Source: Pseudarthrobacter phenanthrenivorans Sphe3 (GTDB lineage Bacteria; Actinomycetota; Actinomycetes; Actinomycetales; Micrococcaceae). From it: a stretch of DNA of 64,000 bases. The stretch is taken from contig NC_015145.1 of assembly GCF_000189535.1 (NCBI RefSeq), positions 3,782,001 through 3,846,000 of the forward strand. Direction: 5' to 3'. The translations under genes and the position numbers were made by a program. The notes under the pieces are model-generated. The model saw nothing but the letters and a program-made list of their open reading frames with translations. It made no database searches and was not told where the DNA came from. Shown here in pieces: positions 43,630 to 53,139 of the stretch (positions are counted from its first letter, which is position 1; each line of letters starts with the position of its first letter).

Positions 43630-43863
43630 CTAGCCGATGCGACGGGTGTCTACCTCGTCGTCGTCTTCTTCCAAATCATCCGCGTACTTATCCACATAAG
43701 CCGAATAGTCCGGTTCAACCGGCTCATTCGCGTAATGGCTCGTGGCACGACTGCTTGGGCCCGTCAGCTCACGCTGAAGTGCCGAGTAGTCAGTATTCGG
43801 GGAGTAGTACTTGATGTCCCGAGCCTGCTTGGTAGCTTTTGCCTTTTGACGGCCGCGCCCCAT
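43630..43863 (-). CDS. DUF3073 protein
   Basis: A 77-residue actinobacterial protein with the family start MGRGRQKAKATKQARDIKYY, a middle part NTDYSALQRELTG and an acidic tail. Function unknown. The ATG at 43863 is chosen as the family start. It normally neighbours purM; here it is convergent with the end of the metallophore-type cassette, and the 150 bp between them (43480-43629) hold nothing I recognise. Confidence 0.9.
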   Translation of the reverse strand: MGRGRQKAKATKQARDIKYYSPNTDYSALQRELTGPSSRATSHYANEPVEPDYSAYVDKYADDLEEDDDEVDTRRIG

Positions 43864-44137
43864 GGCGTGACCCCCTTTTGTACTTGGACCGGAGGTGGTC
43901 ACCTTGGCGTAGGTGAGGCCCCGGAATGTTTGGTCAATTTGTCGTACACCTAGATTACATGCTTTCGGGTGCCCCCGCTTGCCACGAACGGCCCCCTGAG
44001 GTGGTTTGCGTTACCATTCCTGGCCCCGAACCGCGAGTTTCCAGCTTTTTTCTTCGGTAGAGTCACTTAAACAACTGCTGATGCACAGGCCGCAGACCGG
44101 CTGCCCATTGCGGCGAAAACGCAGGAGGATGCACCCC

Positions 44138-44800
44138 GTGAACCACCAGGACGTTCCGCCAAAGCCCGCGGCCCCACCTACGGCAGGAATCCCCCGTGTG
44201 CCGGCCCCCGCTGCCGAACCGGTGCTGCACCCGCACATGGAACCGCAGGGCCCCCGGGAACGCCGCCCTGCACGGATCGACCGGCGGAAGATGTGGATCG
44301 CAATTTTCATTGCCGTGCTGCTCGCCGTTATCGGCTCGCTGGTGTGGCTTGCCCTGTGGCTGCGCTCGGGACCGGACACGGGCACGGACAGCGCTGCGGC
44401 CGGGGTCTTGGAAACTACTGCCACCCCGCCCGCCACACCGCTGCCGCTGCCCAGGGAGGGAGTCCAGCCCCCGGATTATGCACTGGGTGACTGCTTCAAG
44501 GATTTCGACCCCGAGGCGCTGGCGTCCACCGTGGTGCCCTGCGATACACCCCACTCCGCCCAGCTCGTGGCGCTGTACCGCTACCCCGGGGAGGAGTCCT
44601 ACCCCGGGGCTGAGGCACTGAAAGCCAAGGCGCTCGAAGCGTGCCAGGCGGCCAGGCTGGGCCCGGCCGCCAACGACTACGCCCTGAATTACGAACGCAG
44701 CTTCCCCAGCACCACCAGCTGGGAATCGGGGGACCGCCGGGTGGACTGCTACGTGACCGCACCCGGCGGGAACGTCATCAACGCAAGCGTCCTGCCCTGA
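44138..44800 (+). CDS. Septum-formation family membrane protein
   Basis: A 220-residue protein: a Pro-rich cytosolic arm (1-50), one membrane helix (about 55-80: MWIAIFIAVLLAVIGSLVWLA), and an outer domain with the Septum_form pattern (YALGDCFKDFDP, VVPCDTPHSAQLVALY, EACQAARLG, VDCYVTAPGG) and four cysteines. GTG at 44138 is the start because AGGAGG lies 9 nt upstream; the ATG at 44129 is directly on that site. It is convergent with clpB at 5 bp. Confidence 0.8.
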   Translation: MNHQDVPPKPAAPPTAGIPRVPAPAAEPVLHPHMEPQGPRERRPARIDRRKMWIAIFIAVLLAVIGSLVWLALWLRSGPDTGTDSAAAGVLETTATPPATPLPLPREGVQPPDYALGDCFKDFDPEALASTVVPCDTPHSAQLVALYRYPGEESYPGAEALKAKALEACQAARLGPAANDYALNYERSFPSTTSWESGDRRVDCYVTAPGGNVINASVLP

Positions 44801-44805
44801 TCCCG

Positions 44806-47448
44806 TTAGGCCTTCCGCCGAACTGACAGACCCGACGTCGGCACGCCCGTGAGGGCGTCCACGCCACCCCCGGAAAGCTCACCCAGGTCTGCCGCCGTGT
44901 CCACCAGCACCGTGTCGCCGTCGCTGATCTCCCCGGCCAGGATGGCCTTGGCGAGCCGGTCCCCGATCTCGCGCTGGACCAGGCGGCGCAGCGGCCGGGC
45001 GCCGTAGGCGGGGTCGTAGCCGGACAGGGCGAGCCAGGCTTTGGCGCCGTCGGTGACTTCCAGGCTGAGCCTCCGCTCGTACAGCCGCCGCCCCAGCTCC
45101 GCCACATGCAGCTCGACGATATGGGCCAGCTCTTCGACGCTCAGGGCATCGAACAGCACCACTTCGTCCAGCCGGTTCAGGAACTCGGGCTTGAAGGAGG
45201 CGTTGACGGTGGCCATGACCGCGTTCCGCTTGGCTTCGGCGTCCAGCGTCTGGTCCACCAGGAACTGGCTGCCGAGGTTGGAGGTCAGCACCAGGATCAC
45301 GTTGCGGAAATCCACGGTACGGCCCTGGCCGTCGGTGAGGCGGCCGTCGTCGAGCACCTGCAGGAGGATGTCGAACACCTCCGGGTGGGCCTTCTCCACC
45401 TCGTCCAGCAGCACCACCGAGTACGGACGACGGCGGACCGCTTCAGTCAGCTGGCCGCCCTCCTCGTAGCCCACGTAGCCCGGGGGCGCACCCACCAGCC
45501 GGGCCACGCTGTGCTTCTCGCTGTACTCGGACATGTCGATCCGCACCATGGCGCGTTCGTCGTCGAACAGGAAGTCCGCCAGGGCTTTGGCCAGCTCGGT
45601 CTTACCGACGCCGGTGGGGCCCAGGAAGAGGAACGAACCGGTGGGGCGGTTAGGGTCACTGATGCCGGCCCGGGCGCGCCGCACGGCGTCGGAAACTGCC
45701 GTGACAGCCTTGGTCTGGCCGATCAGCCGCTTGCCGAGTTCCTCCTCCATGTGCAGCAGCTTCTGGCTCTCGCCTTGCAGCATGCGGCCGGCGGGAATGC
45801 CGGTCCAGGCGGAGATCACTTCGGCGATGTCCTCGGCCGTGACTTCCTCGGCCACCATCTGGGCGGGCTTGTCTGTCACTGCGGCTTCCGCTTCGGCAGC
45901 GGCGTTCAGCTCGCGTTCGAGCGCCGGAATCTCCCCGTACAGAACGCGTGAGGCCGTCTCCAGGTCACCCTCGCGCTGTGCCTTGTCCGCGGCGGAGCGC
46001 AGCTCGTCGAGCTTGGCCTTGAGGTCGCCCACCCGGTTAAGGCCGGCCTTTTCAGCCTCCCAGCGCGCGTTCAGGGCGGAGAGTTCCTCTTCCTTGTCCG
46101 CCTTGTCGGCGCGGAGCGCAGCCAGCCGCTCCACGGACGCCGCGTCGGTCTCGCCCTCCAGCGCCAGCTCTTCCATGGTGAGCCGGTCCACCTGGCGCCG
46201 CAGCTGGTCAATCTCCTCCGGCGCGGAGTCGATCTCCATCCGCAGGCGGGACGCGGCCTCATCCACGAGGTCGATAGCCTTGTCCGGCAACTGGCGCCCG
46301 GAGATGTAGCGGTTGGACAGCGTGGCCGCGGCCACCAGGGCGGAGTCCGCGATGGACACCTTGTGGTGTGCCTCGTAGCGTTCCTTGAGGCCGCGGAGGA
46401 TGCCGATGGTGTCCTCCACGCTGGGCTCGCCCACGTACACCTGTTGGAAGCGGCGTTCCAGGGCCGCGTCCTTCTCGATGTTTTCGCGGTACTCATCAAG
46501 GGTGGTGGCGCCGATCAGGCGCAGCTCGCCCCGGGCCAGCATGGGCTTGAGCATGTTGCCGGCATCCATGGAGGAATCACCGGTGGCACCGGCCCCCACC
46601 ACGGTATGGATCTCGTCGATGAAGGTGACGATCTGGCCTTCAGAGCCCTTGATTTCCTCGAGGACTGCCTTCAACCGCTCCTCGAACTCACCGCGGTATT
46701 TTGCGCCCGCAACCATGGAGCCGAGGTCCAGGGAGATGAGCGTCTTGCCGCGCAGGCTCTCCGGGACGTCGCCGGCCACCATCCGCTGTGCCAGCCCTTC
46801 CACCACGGCGGTCTTGCCAACGCCCGGTTCACCGATGAGCACAGGGTTGTTCTTGGTGCGCCGGGACAGGACCTGGACCACGCGCCGGATTTCTGAATCC
46901 CGGCCGATGACCGGATCCAGCTTGCCCGCGCGGGCCATCGCGGTGAGGTCCGTGCCGTACTTCTCCAGTGCCTGGAAGGTGTTTTCCGGATCCTGGCTGT
47001 CCACTTTGCGGTCGCCGCGGACACCCGGCAGGGCGGCGCGGAGCGCTTCGTGGGAGGCGCCGGCATCACGCAGCAGGCGGGCGGCAGCGTCGTTGCCGGC
47101 CGAGATGCCGAGCAGGAGGACCTCCGTGGAGACGAAGGTATCACCGAGCCGGTCCGCCTCTTCCTTGGCATTCTGGATGGCCTGCAGCGCAGGCCGCGAA
47201 AGCTGCGCCTGCTGACTGGAACCGCCGGAGGTGGCCGGCAGGGCCTTGATGGCGCTGCTTGCCTGCACGCTGACGGAATCGGGATCGGCGCCGGTGGCAC
47301 GCAGCAGGGCAACAGCCACGCCCTCGCGCTGGTCCATCAGCGCCTTGAGCAGGTGCGCGGGCTCCACCTGCGGATTGCCTGCGGTGGAGGCGTTCATGGC
47401 CGCAGCCGAAAGAGCCTCCTGGCTCTTGGTGGTGAATTTGACGTCCAA
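44806..47448 (-). CDS. clpB: ATP-dependent chaperone ClpB
   Basis: An 880-residue ClpB disaggregase: N domain (1-145), first AAA+ module with GEPGVGKT near 206, coiled middle domain (about 400-530) and second AAA+ module with GPTGVGKT near 605. It rescues aggregated proteins together with DnaK. It starts at a TTG (47448-47446) with AAAGGAG 7 nt upstream. An HspR-type site lies 30-55 bp upstream, so it should be heat-shock controlled. Confidence 0.97.
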   Translation of the reverse strand: MDVKFTTKSQEALSAAAMNASTAGNPQVEPAHLLKALMDQREGVAVALLRATGADPDSVSVQASSAIKALPATSGGSSQQAQLSRPALQAIQNAKEEADRLGDTFVSTEVLLLGISAGNDAAARLLRDAGASHEALRAALPGVRGDRKVDSQDPENTFQALEKYGTDLTAMARAGKLDPVIGRDSEIRRVVQVLSRRTKNNPVLIGEPGVGKTAVVEGLAQRMVAGDVPESLRGKTLISLDLGSMVAGAKYRGEFEERLKAVLEEIKGSEGQIVTFIDEIHTVVGAGATGDSSMDAGNMLKPMLARGELRLIGATTLDEYRENIEKDAALERRFQQVYVGEPSVEDTIGILRGLKERYEAHHKVSIADSALVAAATLSNRYISGRQLPDKAIDLVDEAASRLRMEIDSAPEEIDQLRRQVDRLTMEELALEGETDAASVERLAALRADKADKEEELSALNARWEAEKAGLNRVGDLKAKLDELRSAADKAQREGDLETASRVLYGEIPALERELNAAAEAEAAVTDKPAQMVAEEVTAEDIAEVISAWTGIPAGRMLQGESQKLLHMEEELGKRLIGQTKAVTAVSDAVRRARAGISDPNRPTGSFLFLGPTGVGKTELAKALADFLFDDERAMVRIDMSEYSEKHSVARLVGAPPGYVGYEEGGQLTEAVRRRPYSVVLLDEVEKAHPEVFDILLQVLDDGRLTDGQGRTVDFRNVILVLTSNLGSQFLVDQTLDAEAKRNAVMATVNASFKPEFLNRLDEVVLFDALSVEELAHIVELHVAELGRRLYERRLSLEVTDGAKAWLALSGYDPAYGARPLRRLVQREIGDRLAKAILAGEISDGDTVLVDTAADLGELSGGGVDALTGVPTSGLSVRRKA

Positions 47449-47478
47449 AGAGGGCTCCTTTCGGGGGCAGTTTTTCTT

Positions 47479-47503
47479 AAGTTGAGTGTACTACGCTCAA
47501 CTT
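47479..47503. promoter_or_regulatory. HAIR element (HspR operator) before clpB
   Basis: AAGTTGAG (47479-47486) and CTCAACTT (47496-47503) form a perfect inverted repeat with 9 bp between. The core TTGAGy-N7-rCTCAA is that of HspR-associated HAIR boxes. It sits 31 bp before the TTG start of clpB. Confidence 0.85.
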
Positions 47504-47611
47504 TGGTCCGGGCAGTTTTGCGGGGATTGTTTGCCTACAGCGAAACAGCTTTGGAGCCACGGCGGAAGGGGCCACCGGCCCTAGTTTCGGCAGAACTGGA
47601 AAACCCTGCGC

Positions 47612-48661
47612 CTACAGCGGATGGATGGACACCGAGGCTGCCTTGACCACGAAGTGCACCGTCATCCCAGGGACCAGGCCCAGATCGGCCATCGCGGACG
47701 GAGTGATGTCAGCGGCAAGACCCTCCGCCCGTACCCGGACCTGGTCGCCATGGGGCTCCAGGTCCGTGATCCGGACCGGGAAGGAGTTGGGCGGACTTCC
47801 GTGCGCATCATCCACGAAGACGGAAACGGACGACGGCGGGAACACGGCCGCCGCTGCCTGGCCTGTGGGAATGGGGTCCTCAGCATGACCGGCGATGTGC
47901 CGGCCCTGCCCGGCCAGGATTCCGCCATCCTGGAGCTTCCCGGGGACAAAATTCAGGCCCGCCAGGCCAGCCGCAAAGGCGCTGCGTGGCCGCTGCAGGA
48001 CCGGGCGGGTGGGGCCTTCTTCCGCAATTCGCCCGTTTTCCAGGATGAGCACCCTGTCAGCGAGCATGAGCGCATCCAGGACGTCATGGGTCACTATAAT
48101 GGCGGGCCTTTCCGCCAGGACGCGTTTGAGCAGGCGACGGAGCAGCGGGGCGGAATGGATGTCCAGCGCGGCCATCGGCTCATCAAGGAGCAGGAGCCCG
48201 GGACCTGCCGCAAGCGCCCGGGCTACGGCCACCCGCTGCGCCTGCCCGCCGGAGAGCTCCGCAGGACGCCGGGTGGCAAGCTCTGCGGCCTCCACTTCCG
48301 CCAGCCACTGCCTGGCCTCGGCCCCGGCCTTTGCTTTGGGCATCCCTGCGCTCCGCGGACCGAAGGCGACGTTGTCCGCGGCGTTGAGGTGCGGGAACAG
48401 CAGTGGTTCCTGCGCGAGCAGGGCCGTGCGCCGGTGGTGCGGCGGGATCCACCGGTTGTGGCCGCCGCCCAGGTGGAAGAGGTCCCGCCCGTTCAGTTCC
48501 GCACGGCCCGTATCCGGGCGCAGCAGCCCGGCAATGATGGAGAGCAGCGTCGATTTTCCGGCGCCGTTGGGTCCCATCACGGCCACGGTTTCGGCGGGGC
48601 CCAGGGAAAAGGTGAGGTCGAAGCCGCGCTCCGCCACGGCCGCCTGGAAGGAGAACGTCAC
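47612..48661 (-). CDS. modC: Molybdate ABC transporter ATPase
   Basis: A 349-residue ATPase: Walker [13 protein letters not shown] near 30, signature [15 protein letters not shown] near 137, Walker [12 protein letters not shown] near 157, and a C-terminal TOBE (molybdate-binding) domain at about 280-349. It energises molybdate import with ModB and ModA. It overlaps modB by 4 bp. Confidence 0.93.
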   Translation of the reverse strand: MTFSFQAAVAERGFDLTFSLGPAETVAVMGPNGAGKSTLLSIIAGLLRPDTGRAELNGRDLFHLGGGHNRWIPPHHRRTALLAQEPLLFPHLNAADNVAFGPRSAGMPKAKAGAEARQWLAEVEAAELATRRPAELSGGQAQRVAVARALAAGPGLLLLDEPMAALDIHSAPLLRRLLKRVLAERPAIIVTHDVLDALMLADRVLILENGRIAEEGPTRPVLQRPRSAFAAGLAGLNFVPGKLQDGGILAGQGRHIAGHAEDPIPTGQAAAAVFPPSSVSVFVDDAHGSPPNSFPVRITDLEPHGDQVRVRAEGLAADITPSAMADLGLVPGMTVHFVVKAASVSIHPL

Positions 48662-49506
48662 GGAACGTACCTTCCCGTGGCGGGGGCCGCCGTCGTACGC
48701 CGTCCTGACGCTTGAAGGCGGCGTGACGTGCTGCCTGGGCGCCGGTAGGCCAGCGCCACCACCGCCACGGCCACGGCCACCAGCACCAGGGAAAGAGCGA
48801 CGGCGGCGTCCGGGTCGGTCTCGCGCTGCAGGTAGATTTCCAGCGGCAGCGTCCGGGTCACCCCCTGGAGGCTGCCGGCGAACGTGAGGGTGGCCCCGAA
48901 CTCGCCCAGGCTCCGGGCGAAGGAAAGGACCGCCCCCGAGGCCAGCCCGGGCAGGACCAGCGGAAGCGTGACGCGGCGGAAGACGGTCCCCGGTGCTGCG
49001 CCGAGCGTTGCCGCTACCGCCTCATAGCGGTGGCCGCCGGTCCGGAGGGCGCCTTCGAGGCTCACCACCAGGAACGGCAGGGCCACAAACGTCTGGGCCA
49101 GGACCACGGCGGCGGTGGAGAAGGCAATCTGCAGCCCCAGCACCTCGATCGCCCCACCCAGGAGCCCCTGACGGCCGAACGTGTACAGCAGCGCGATGCC
49201 GCCAACCACCGGCGGCAGGACCAGCGGGAGCAGCACCAGCGAGCGCAGGAGGCCCAGGAGCGGGGACGTGCCGCGGGCCAGCACCAATGCCAGCGGCACA
49301 CCAAGGACAACGCACAGGGCGGTGCTGGCGGCGGACGTCCGCAGGCTCAGTCCCAGCGCCGCCACCGCGGATTCGGAGGTGACCAGCGGCAGGAAGTTGG
49401 CCCAGTTGACCCGTGCCACCATGGCAGCGAGCGGGAGGACCACCAGCAGCGCGGCGAGGACCGCCAGCGCGTGGAGCCAGCGGGGAATGCCGGTATAGCC
49501 GGTCAT
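48658..49506 (-). CDS. modB: Molybdate ABC transporter permease
   Basis: A 282-residue permease with about six helices and the EAA loop [21 protein letters not shown] near residue 182; [17 protein letters not shown] is the usual ModB/CysT end motif. It overlaps modA and modC by 4 bp each. Confidence 0.93.
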   Translation of the reverse strand: MTGYTGIPRWLHALAVLAALLVVLPLAAMVARVNWANFLPLVTSESAVAALGLSLRTSAASTALCVVLGVPLALVLARGTSPLLGLLRSLVLLPLVLPPVVGGIALLYTFGRQGLLGGAIEVLGLQIAFSTAAVVLAQTFVALPFLVVSLEGALRTGGHRYEAVAATLGAAPGTVFRRVTLPLVLPGLASGAVLSFARSLGEFGATLTFAGSLQGVTRTLPLEIYLQRETDPDAAVALSLVLVAVAVAVVALAYRRPGSTSRRLQASGRRTTAAPATGRYVP

Positions 49507-50300
49507 CTGGCTACCGTGTTTCCCGGCCCAAAGCCGGCCCGTGCCAGGACTTCCTGCCCTTCGGGCCCGGTGACCAGGGCCAGGAACTTGCCCGCGGCAG
49601 ACGTGTTGGCGCTGCCGGCCAAAGCCGCGATCGGGTACGTGTTCGGCGCTCCGGCCGCCTCCGGGAACGGGATGCTTTCAACCATCCCGGCCGCTGAGCG
49701 GACATCCGTGGCGTACACCAGCCCTGCGTCAGCTTCGCCGGAGACCACCTTCCCCAGGACATCGGCCACCGAGTTTTCCTCGCTGACCGGACTGAGCTTG
49801 ATGCCGCTGCTGCGGGCCACCGCGGCCGCGGCAGCGCCGCAGGGCACCTGGGGTGCGCACGCCACCAGTTTCGTTCCCTTTTTCGCGAGGTCAGCGAAGG
49901 AGCCAATCCCGGCAGGGTTCCCCGGCGGAACCGCGATGGCCAGGGTGTTGGTGGCGAAGATGCTGGGCGCACCCTCAAGCAGGCCCGCTTCCTGCACCTT
50001 GTCCATGTTCGTGGTGTCTGCCGATGCAAACACATCGGCAGGAGCCCCCTGGCCGATCTGGGCTGCCAGGTCCGAGGAGCCGGCGAAGCTCAGGGTGACC
50101 GACGTCCCCGGGTTTTGGCCCTCAAAGCGGCTGGCGAGCTCGGTGAAACTGCCCTTGAGGGAAGCGGCGGCGAAAACAGTGAGGGTCCTGTCCGTGCTGC
50201 CGCCGGCCCCGTTACCGGCACCGCTGCCGGCGCAGCCGGCCAGTGCGGCCAGCATCATCGCCGCGGCCAGCACTGCCCCTGCTTTCCGGACTGCCCTCAC
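49503..50300 (-). CDS. modA: Molybdate-binding lipoprotein
   Basis: A 265-residue periplasmic-type binding protein with a lipobox (LAGC, Cys at residue 23). The molybdate-site motifs are [26 protein letters not shown] and [12 protein letters not shown]. The GTG at 50300 overlaps the stop of the regulator-like gene by GTGA. Confidence 0.94.
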   Translation of the reverse strand: MRAVRKAGAVLAAAMMLAALAGCAGSGAGNGAGGSTDRTLTVFAAASLKGSFTELASRFEGQNPGTSVTLSFAGSSDLAAQIGQGAPADVFASADTTNMDKVQEAGLLEGAPSIFATNTLAIAVPPGNPAGIGSFADLAKKGTKLVACAPQVPCGAAAAAVARSSGIKLSPVSEENSVADVLGKVVSGEADAGLVYATDVRSAAGMVESIPFPEAAGAPNTYPIAALAGSANTSAAGKFLALVTGPEGQEVLARAGFGPGNTVAR

Positions 50301-50707
50301 GCTGCCCCCTTGCCCTGCGGGGTTTCGATAATGACGGTGGTGGCTTTGACTACGGCCGTTGCCACGGAGCCTGGTTCGAGCCCCAGTTCCCGGACGGCCT
50401 CACTGCTCATGAGGGACACCACCCGGAAGGGTCCGCACTGCAGTTCCACCTGCGCCATCACCTTGTCAGCCGTAATGCCGGTGACCAGCCCCACGAAGCG
50501 GTTGCGCGCCGAACTGCCGGTCCGGTGCGGATCGTCCGGAAGCTGCGCCAGCTTCTGCGCGTGGCGTGCCAGCTCCAGCCCGTCCACGGCCAGCCGCCCG
50601 GCGTCGTCCTTCAGGGGTGTCAGGCTTCCGTTCTCTGTCCAGCGGCGGACGGTGTCATCGCTCACGCCCAGGAACCGGGCAGCTTCGGACACGCGGATAA
50701 GACCCAT
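50297..50707 (-). CDS. HTH-TOBE (molybdopterin-binding) regulator of the mod operon
   Basis: A 136-residue protein. Residues 1-50 form a MerR/excisionase-type helix-turn-helix (RVSEAARFLGVSDDTVRRW), and residues about 68-130 form a single TOBE/Mop domain (ARNRFVGLVTGITADKVMAQVEL). It should sense molybdate and control modABC, in place of the larger ModE. It is the first gene of the mod operon. TAGCAT is exactly 6 nt before the ATG, so its transcript is probably leaderless. Confidence 0.87.
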   Translation of the reverse strand: MGLIRVSEAARFLGVSDDTVRRWTENGSLTPLKDDAGRLAVDGLELARHAQKLAQLPDDPHRTGSSARNRFVGLVTGITADKVMAQVELQCGPFRVVSLMSSEAVRELGLEPGSVATAVVKATTVIIETPQGKGAA

Positions 50708-50713
50708 GCGATC

Positions 50714-50733
50714 ATGCTAACCCGCATTTGCGG
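50714..50733 (-). promoter_or_regulatory. -10 hexamer and CCGCA-TT-TGCGG palindrome before the mod operon
   Basis: TAGCAT (50719-50714, minus strand) is the likely -10 element of the leaderless mod transcript. The perfect inverted repeat CCGCA-TT-TGCGG at 50722-50733 adjoins it and is a candidate operator for the HTH-TOBE protein. Confidence 0.45.
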
Positions 50734-50798
50734 ACATATAAGGGTTCGATTTCCGCTTTTCCGGATCAGCTCCTCGCGCCGAAGCTTCAGCCTGCCCC

Positions 50799-50907
50799 GT
50801 GCGTTCCAGCCCAGTTACTTCTGAGTTGCCCCCTCCCAGGCGCCCGGTTTTCCGTTGTAAGGGCGGCCGGCGGACGTGCTGCTCGAAAGCAACTGGGCTG
50901 GAAGGCA
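50799..50907. repeat. Long-looped inverted repeat in the mod/DUF4031 divergent region
   Basis: The left arm (50799-50825, containing TTCCAGCCCAGTTACTT) and the right arm (50882-50907, containing AAGCAACTGGGCTGGAA) are complementary at about 24 of 27 positions and enclose 56 nt. It differs in sequence from the GTCGTTTTG palindromes and may be a second type of intergenic repeat. Confidence 0.6.
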
Positions 50908-50932
50908 CAGCGAGGGTGCCGAGGTGCAGCAC

Positions 50933-50938
50933 TAGACT
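50933..50938 (+). promoter_or_regulatory. -10 hexamer TAGACT of a leaderless DUF4031-HD transcript
   Basis: TAGACT is exactly 6 nt before the ATG at 50945, with no ribosome site. Confidence 0.5.
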
Positions 50939-50944
50939 TCCCCC

Positions 50945-51814
50945 ATGGCCATCTACATCGACCCGCCCCTATGGCCTGCCCACGGGACACACTTTTCGCA
51001 CCTCGTTTCGGACGAGTCGCTGGCGGAGCTGCATGGCTTCGCCGCGGCGGCCGGAATCCCCGAACGGGCCTTCGACGGCGACCATTACGACGTCGCCGAA
51101 CGCCGCTACCCGGACCTGGTGGCTGCCGGGGCGGTTCCAGTGGAGGCCAGGATCCTGGTGCGGAAACTGATCGCCAGCGGGCTGCGGATCCCCGCCCGCC
51201 AGCGGAACAAGTCGCTCAAAGTGCCGCTGTTCAACCGGTGGGAGACCATCATGCCTGGGCACGACGCGCTCTTCCTGGACCTCCTGGACCGCTGGAGCGA
51301 GCCGCACCGCCGGTACCACGGCTGCACCCATCTGCTCTCGGTCCTGGAATCCCTCGATCTGCTCACCGACCCCGCCGATCCGCCCCGCAGAGTGGTGCTG
51401 GCTGCGTGGTTCCACGACGCCGTGTACCGCGGCGTGGCCGGCCAGGACGAGGAGGAATCGGCCCGCCTGGCGGAGGACCGGCTGGAGGCCGCCGGGCTTC
51501 CCGACGCCGAGGTGGCCGAGGTAGCGCGGCTGGTGCGGCTCACGTCGGACCACCGCCCCGGGCCAGGGGACGACGACGGCGCCCTCCTCTGCGATGCAGA
51601 CCTGTCCGTCCTCGGCGGGGAACCAGACGAGTACGCGCGGTACGTGGCGGCCGTCCGGCAGGATTACGCGCACATTGGCGACGCCGACTTCGCGGCCGGA
51701 CGGGCCGCCGTCGTCCGCCGCCTGCTGGAACTTGACCCCCTGTTCCATACCGAACGGGCCAAGGAGTTGTGGCGGGATGCGGCGCACCGGAACCTGACGG
51801 GGGAACTGGCGTGA
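50945..51814 (+). CDS. DUF4031-HD hydrolase fusion protein
   Basis: A 289-residue protein of two parts. Residues about 1-95 are a DUF4031 domain (YIDPPLWPAHGTHFSHLVSD, DHYDVAERRYPDLVAAGAV). Residues about 98-285 form an HD-type metal hydrolase with a His near 122 (YHGCTH), the HD pair in AAWFHDAVY and the later Asp in LLCDADLSVLGG. HD enzymes often cleave phosphate esters of nucleotides. No substrate is known for DUF4031. The stop overlaps comB by GTGA. Confidence 0.83.
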   Translation: MAIYIDPPLWPAHGTHFSHLVSDESLAELHGFAAAAGIPERAFDGDHYDVAERRYPDLVAAGAVPVEARILVRKLIASGLRIPARQRNKSLKVPLFNRWETIMPGHDALFLDLLDRWSEPHRRYHGCTHLLSVLESLDLLTDPADPPRRVVLAAWFHDAVYRGVAGQDEEESARLAEDRLEAAGLPDAEVAEVARLVRLTSDHRPGPGDDDGALLCDADLSVLGGEPDEYARYVAAVRQDYAHIGDADFAAGRAAVVRRLLELDPLFHTERAKELWRDAAHRNLTGELA

Positions 51815-52626
51815 ACGCCTCCACGTCGAACTCCCGGCACACGTTGACAGCGAGTGCGGCACACCGGCAGTTGCCCTACACAGTCCGGCTGGAATGGGGC
51901 TTCGACGGCGCCGCGACGGTTGCGTCCGGCGCGGACCTCGCCGTGGTGGTGGATGTCCTCTCCTTCAGCACGTGCGTCAGCGTCGCCTTGGACCGGGGCG
52001 CCAGCGTTTTCCCGTTCCCGTGGAAGGACACCCGGGCCGAGGACTTCGCCGCGCATCACCGTGCTCAGCTCGCAGGCCCACGCAACGGCGGCGGACTCAG
52101 CCTTTCCCCCGCCAGCTTCCGGGCAGCGGAAACACTGGAACGCGTGGTGTTGCCCTCTCCGAACGGTTCCGCGCTGTGCCACGAACTGGCCGGCACGGTG
52201 CCCCTGGTGGCTGCCGTCTGCCTGCGCAATGCCGGCGCGACGGCTGACTGGGTGGCGGCCAACCTGCCGGAAAACGCAGTGATCGCAGTGATTGCCGCGG
52301 GCGAACGCTGGCCGGACGGCACCCTCCGCCCGGCAGTGGAGGACCAGATCGGGGCTGGCGCATTCATCGCGGGGCTGGGGGCGACTGGCAAGGGTGGCTA
52401 CGAAGCCGAGGTGGGCAGGCACGGGTATTCGCCGGAGGCTGTGGCTGCCGCCGCAGTGTTCGAGGCCGCGGAACCGCGGCTTCGGGAGATGCTGCACGGG
52501 TGCGCCAGTGGGCTGGAGCTGTCCGGCACCGGCTACGGCGGCGACGTGGATATCGCAGCCGAGCTGGACGACAGCACAGCCGTGGCACTCCTGACGGATG
52601 GGGTCTTCAGTCCGTTTCCGGGCTGA
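51811..52626 (+). CDS. comB: 2-phosphosulfolactate phosphatase-like (ComB) protein
   Basis: A 271-residue ComB-family protein: LAVVVDVLSFSTCVSVALDRGA with the conserved Asp, VVLPSPNGSALC, and VIAAGERWPDGTLRPAVEDQIGAGAFI are the family blocks. The archaeal enzyme makes sulfolactate for coenzyme M, but actinobacteria do not use coenzyme M, so the true substrate here is open. The GTG at 51811 follows GGGGGAA and overlaps the HD gene. Confidence 0.87.
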   Translation: MNASTSNSRHTLTASAAHRQLPYTVRLEWGFDGAATVASGADLAVVVDVLSFSTCVSVALDRGASVFPFPWKDTRAEDFAAHHRAQLAGPRNGGGLSLSPASFRAAETLERVVLPSPNGSALCHELAGTVPLVAAVCLRNAGATADWVAANLPENAVIAVIAAGERWPDGTLRPAVEDQIGAGAFIAGLGATGKGGYEAEVGRHGYSPEAVAAAAVFEAAEPRLREMLHGCASGLELSGTGYGGDVDIAAELDDSTAVALLTDGVFSPFPG

Positions 52627-52635
52627 AGCCTCCGC

Positions 52636-53037
52636 TTAACGGTAGGCCGGAACGAAGGGCTGGCTGGTGGGAACGATCTGCTTCCCCAACGGCATCAGGG
52701 AGACCGGAATCAGCTTGAGGTTGGCGATGGCCAGCGGGATGCCGATGATGGTGATGGCCATGGCGAAGGCGGTCACCACATGCCCGATGGCAATCCAGAT
52801 GCCGGCCACCAGCAGCCAGATGACATTGCCCAACAGCGAAAAGACGCCCGCGCCGCCCGGCTTGTCCACCACCGTCCGGCCGAACGGCCACAGGGTGTAG
52901 GCCGCGATCCGGAACGATGCGATGCCCCAAGGGATGGTGATGATCAGCAGGCAGCAGATGACGCCGGCCAGGAAATAGCCCAGCGCCAGCCAGAAGCCGC
53001 CAAAAACCAGCCAGATGATGTTAAGCAGAGTCTTCAT
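52636..53037 (-). CDS. YccF-domain membrane protein
   Basis: A 133-residue protein of two YccF repeats, each a pair of membrane helices ending in a PFG/PLG segment (IWLVFGGFWLALGYFLAG ... LWPFGR; IWLLVAGIWIAIGHVVTA ... LMPLGK). Function unknown. CACAAT (53049-53044) is 6 nt before the ATG, another leaderless pattern. Confidence 0.87.
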   Translation of the reverse strand: MKTLLNIIWLVFGGFWLALGYFLAGVICCLLIITIPWGIASFRIAAYTLWPFGRTVVDKPGGAGVFSLLGNVIWLLVAGIWIAIGHVVTAFAMAITIIGIPLAIANLKLIPVSLMPLGKQIVPTSQPFVPAYR

Positions 53038-53043
53038 TCATCC

Positions 53044-53049
53044 ATTGTG
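53044..53049 (-). promoter_or_regulatory. -10-like CACAAT of the yccF gene
   Basis: On the minus strand CACAAT lies exactly 6 nt before the ATG at 53037. Confidence 0.4.
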
Positions 53050-53139
53050 CCCCGGGGCCTCTGACAAAAAGCTAAGGGTCTCCCCTGACCCGCCCCTGAA
53101 GCTCAGGCCGTCGCAGGGCGGGAACCGGGGTTAACGCAC

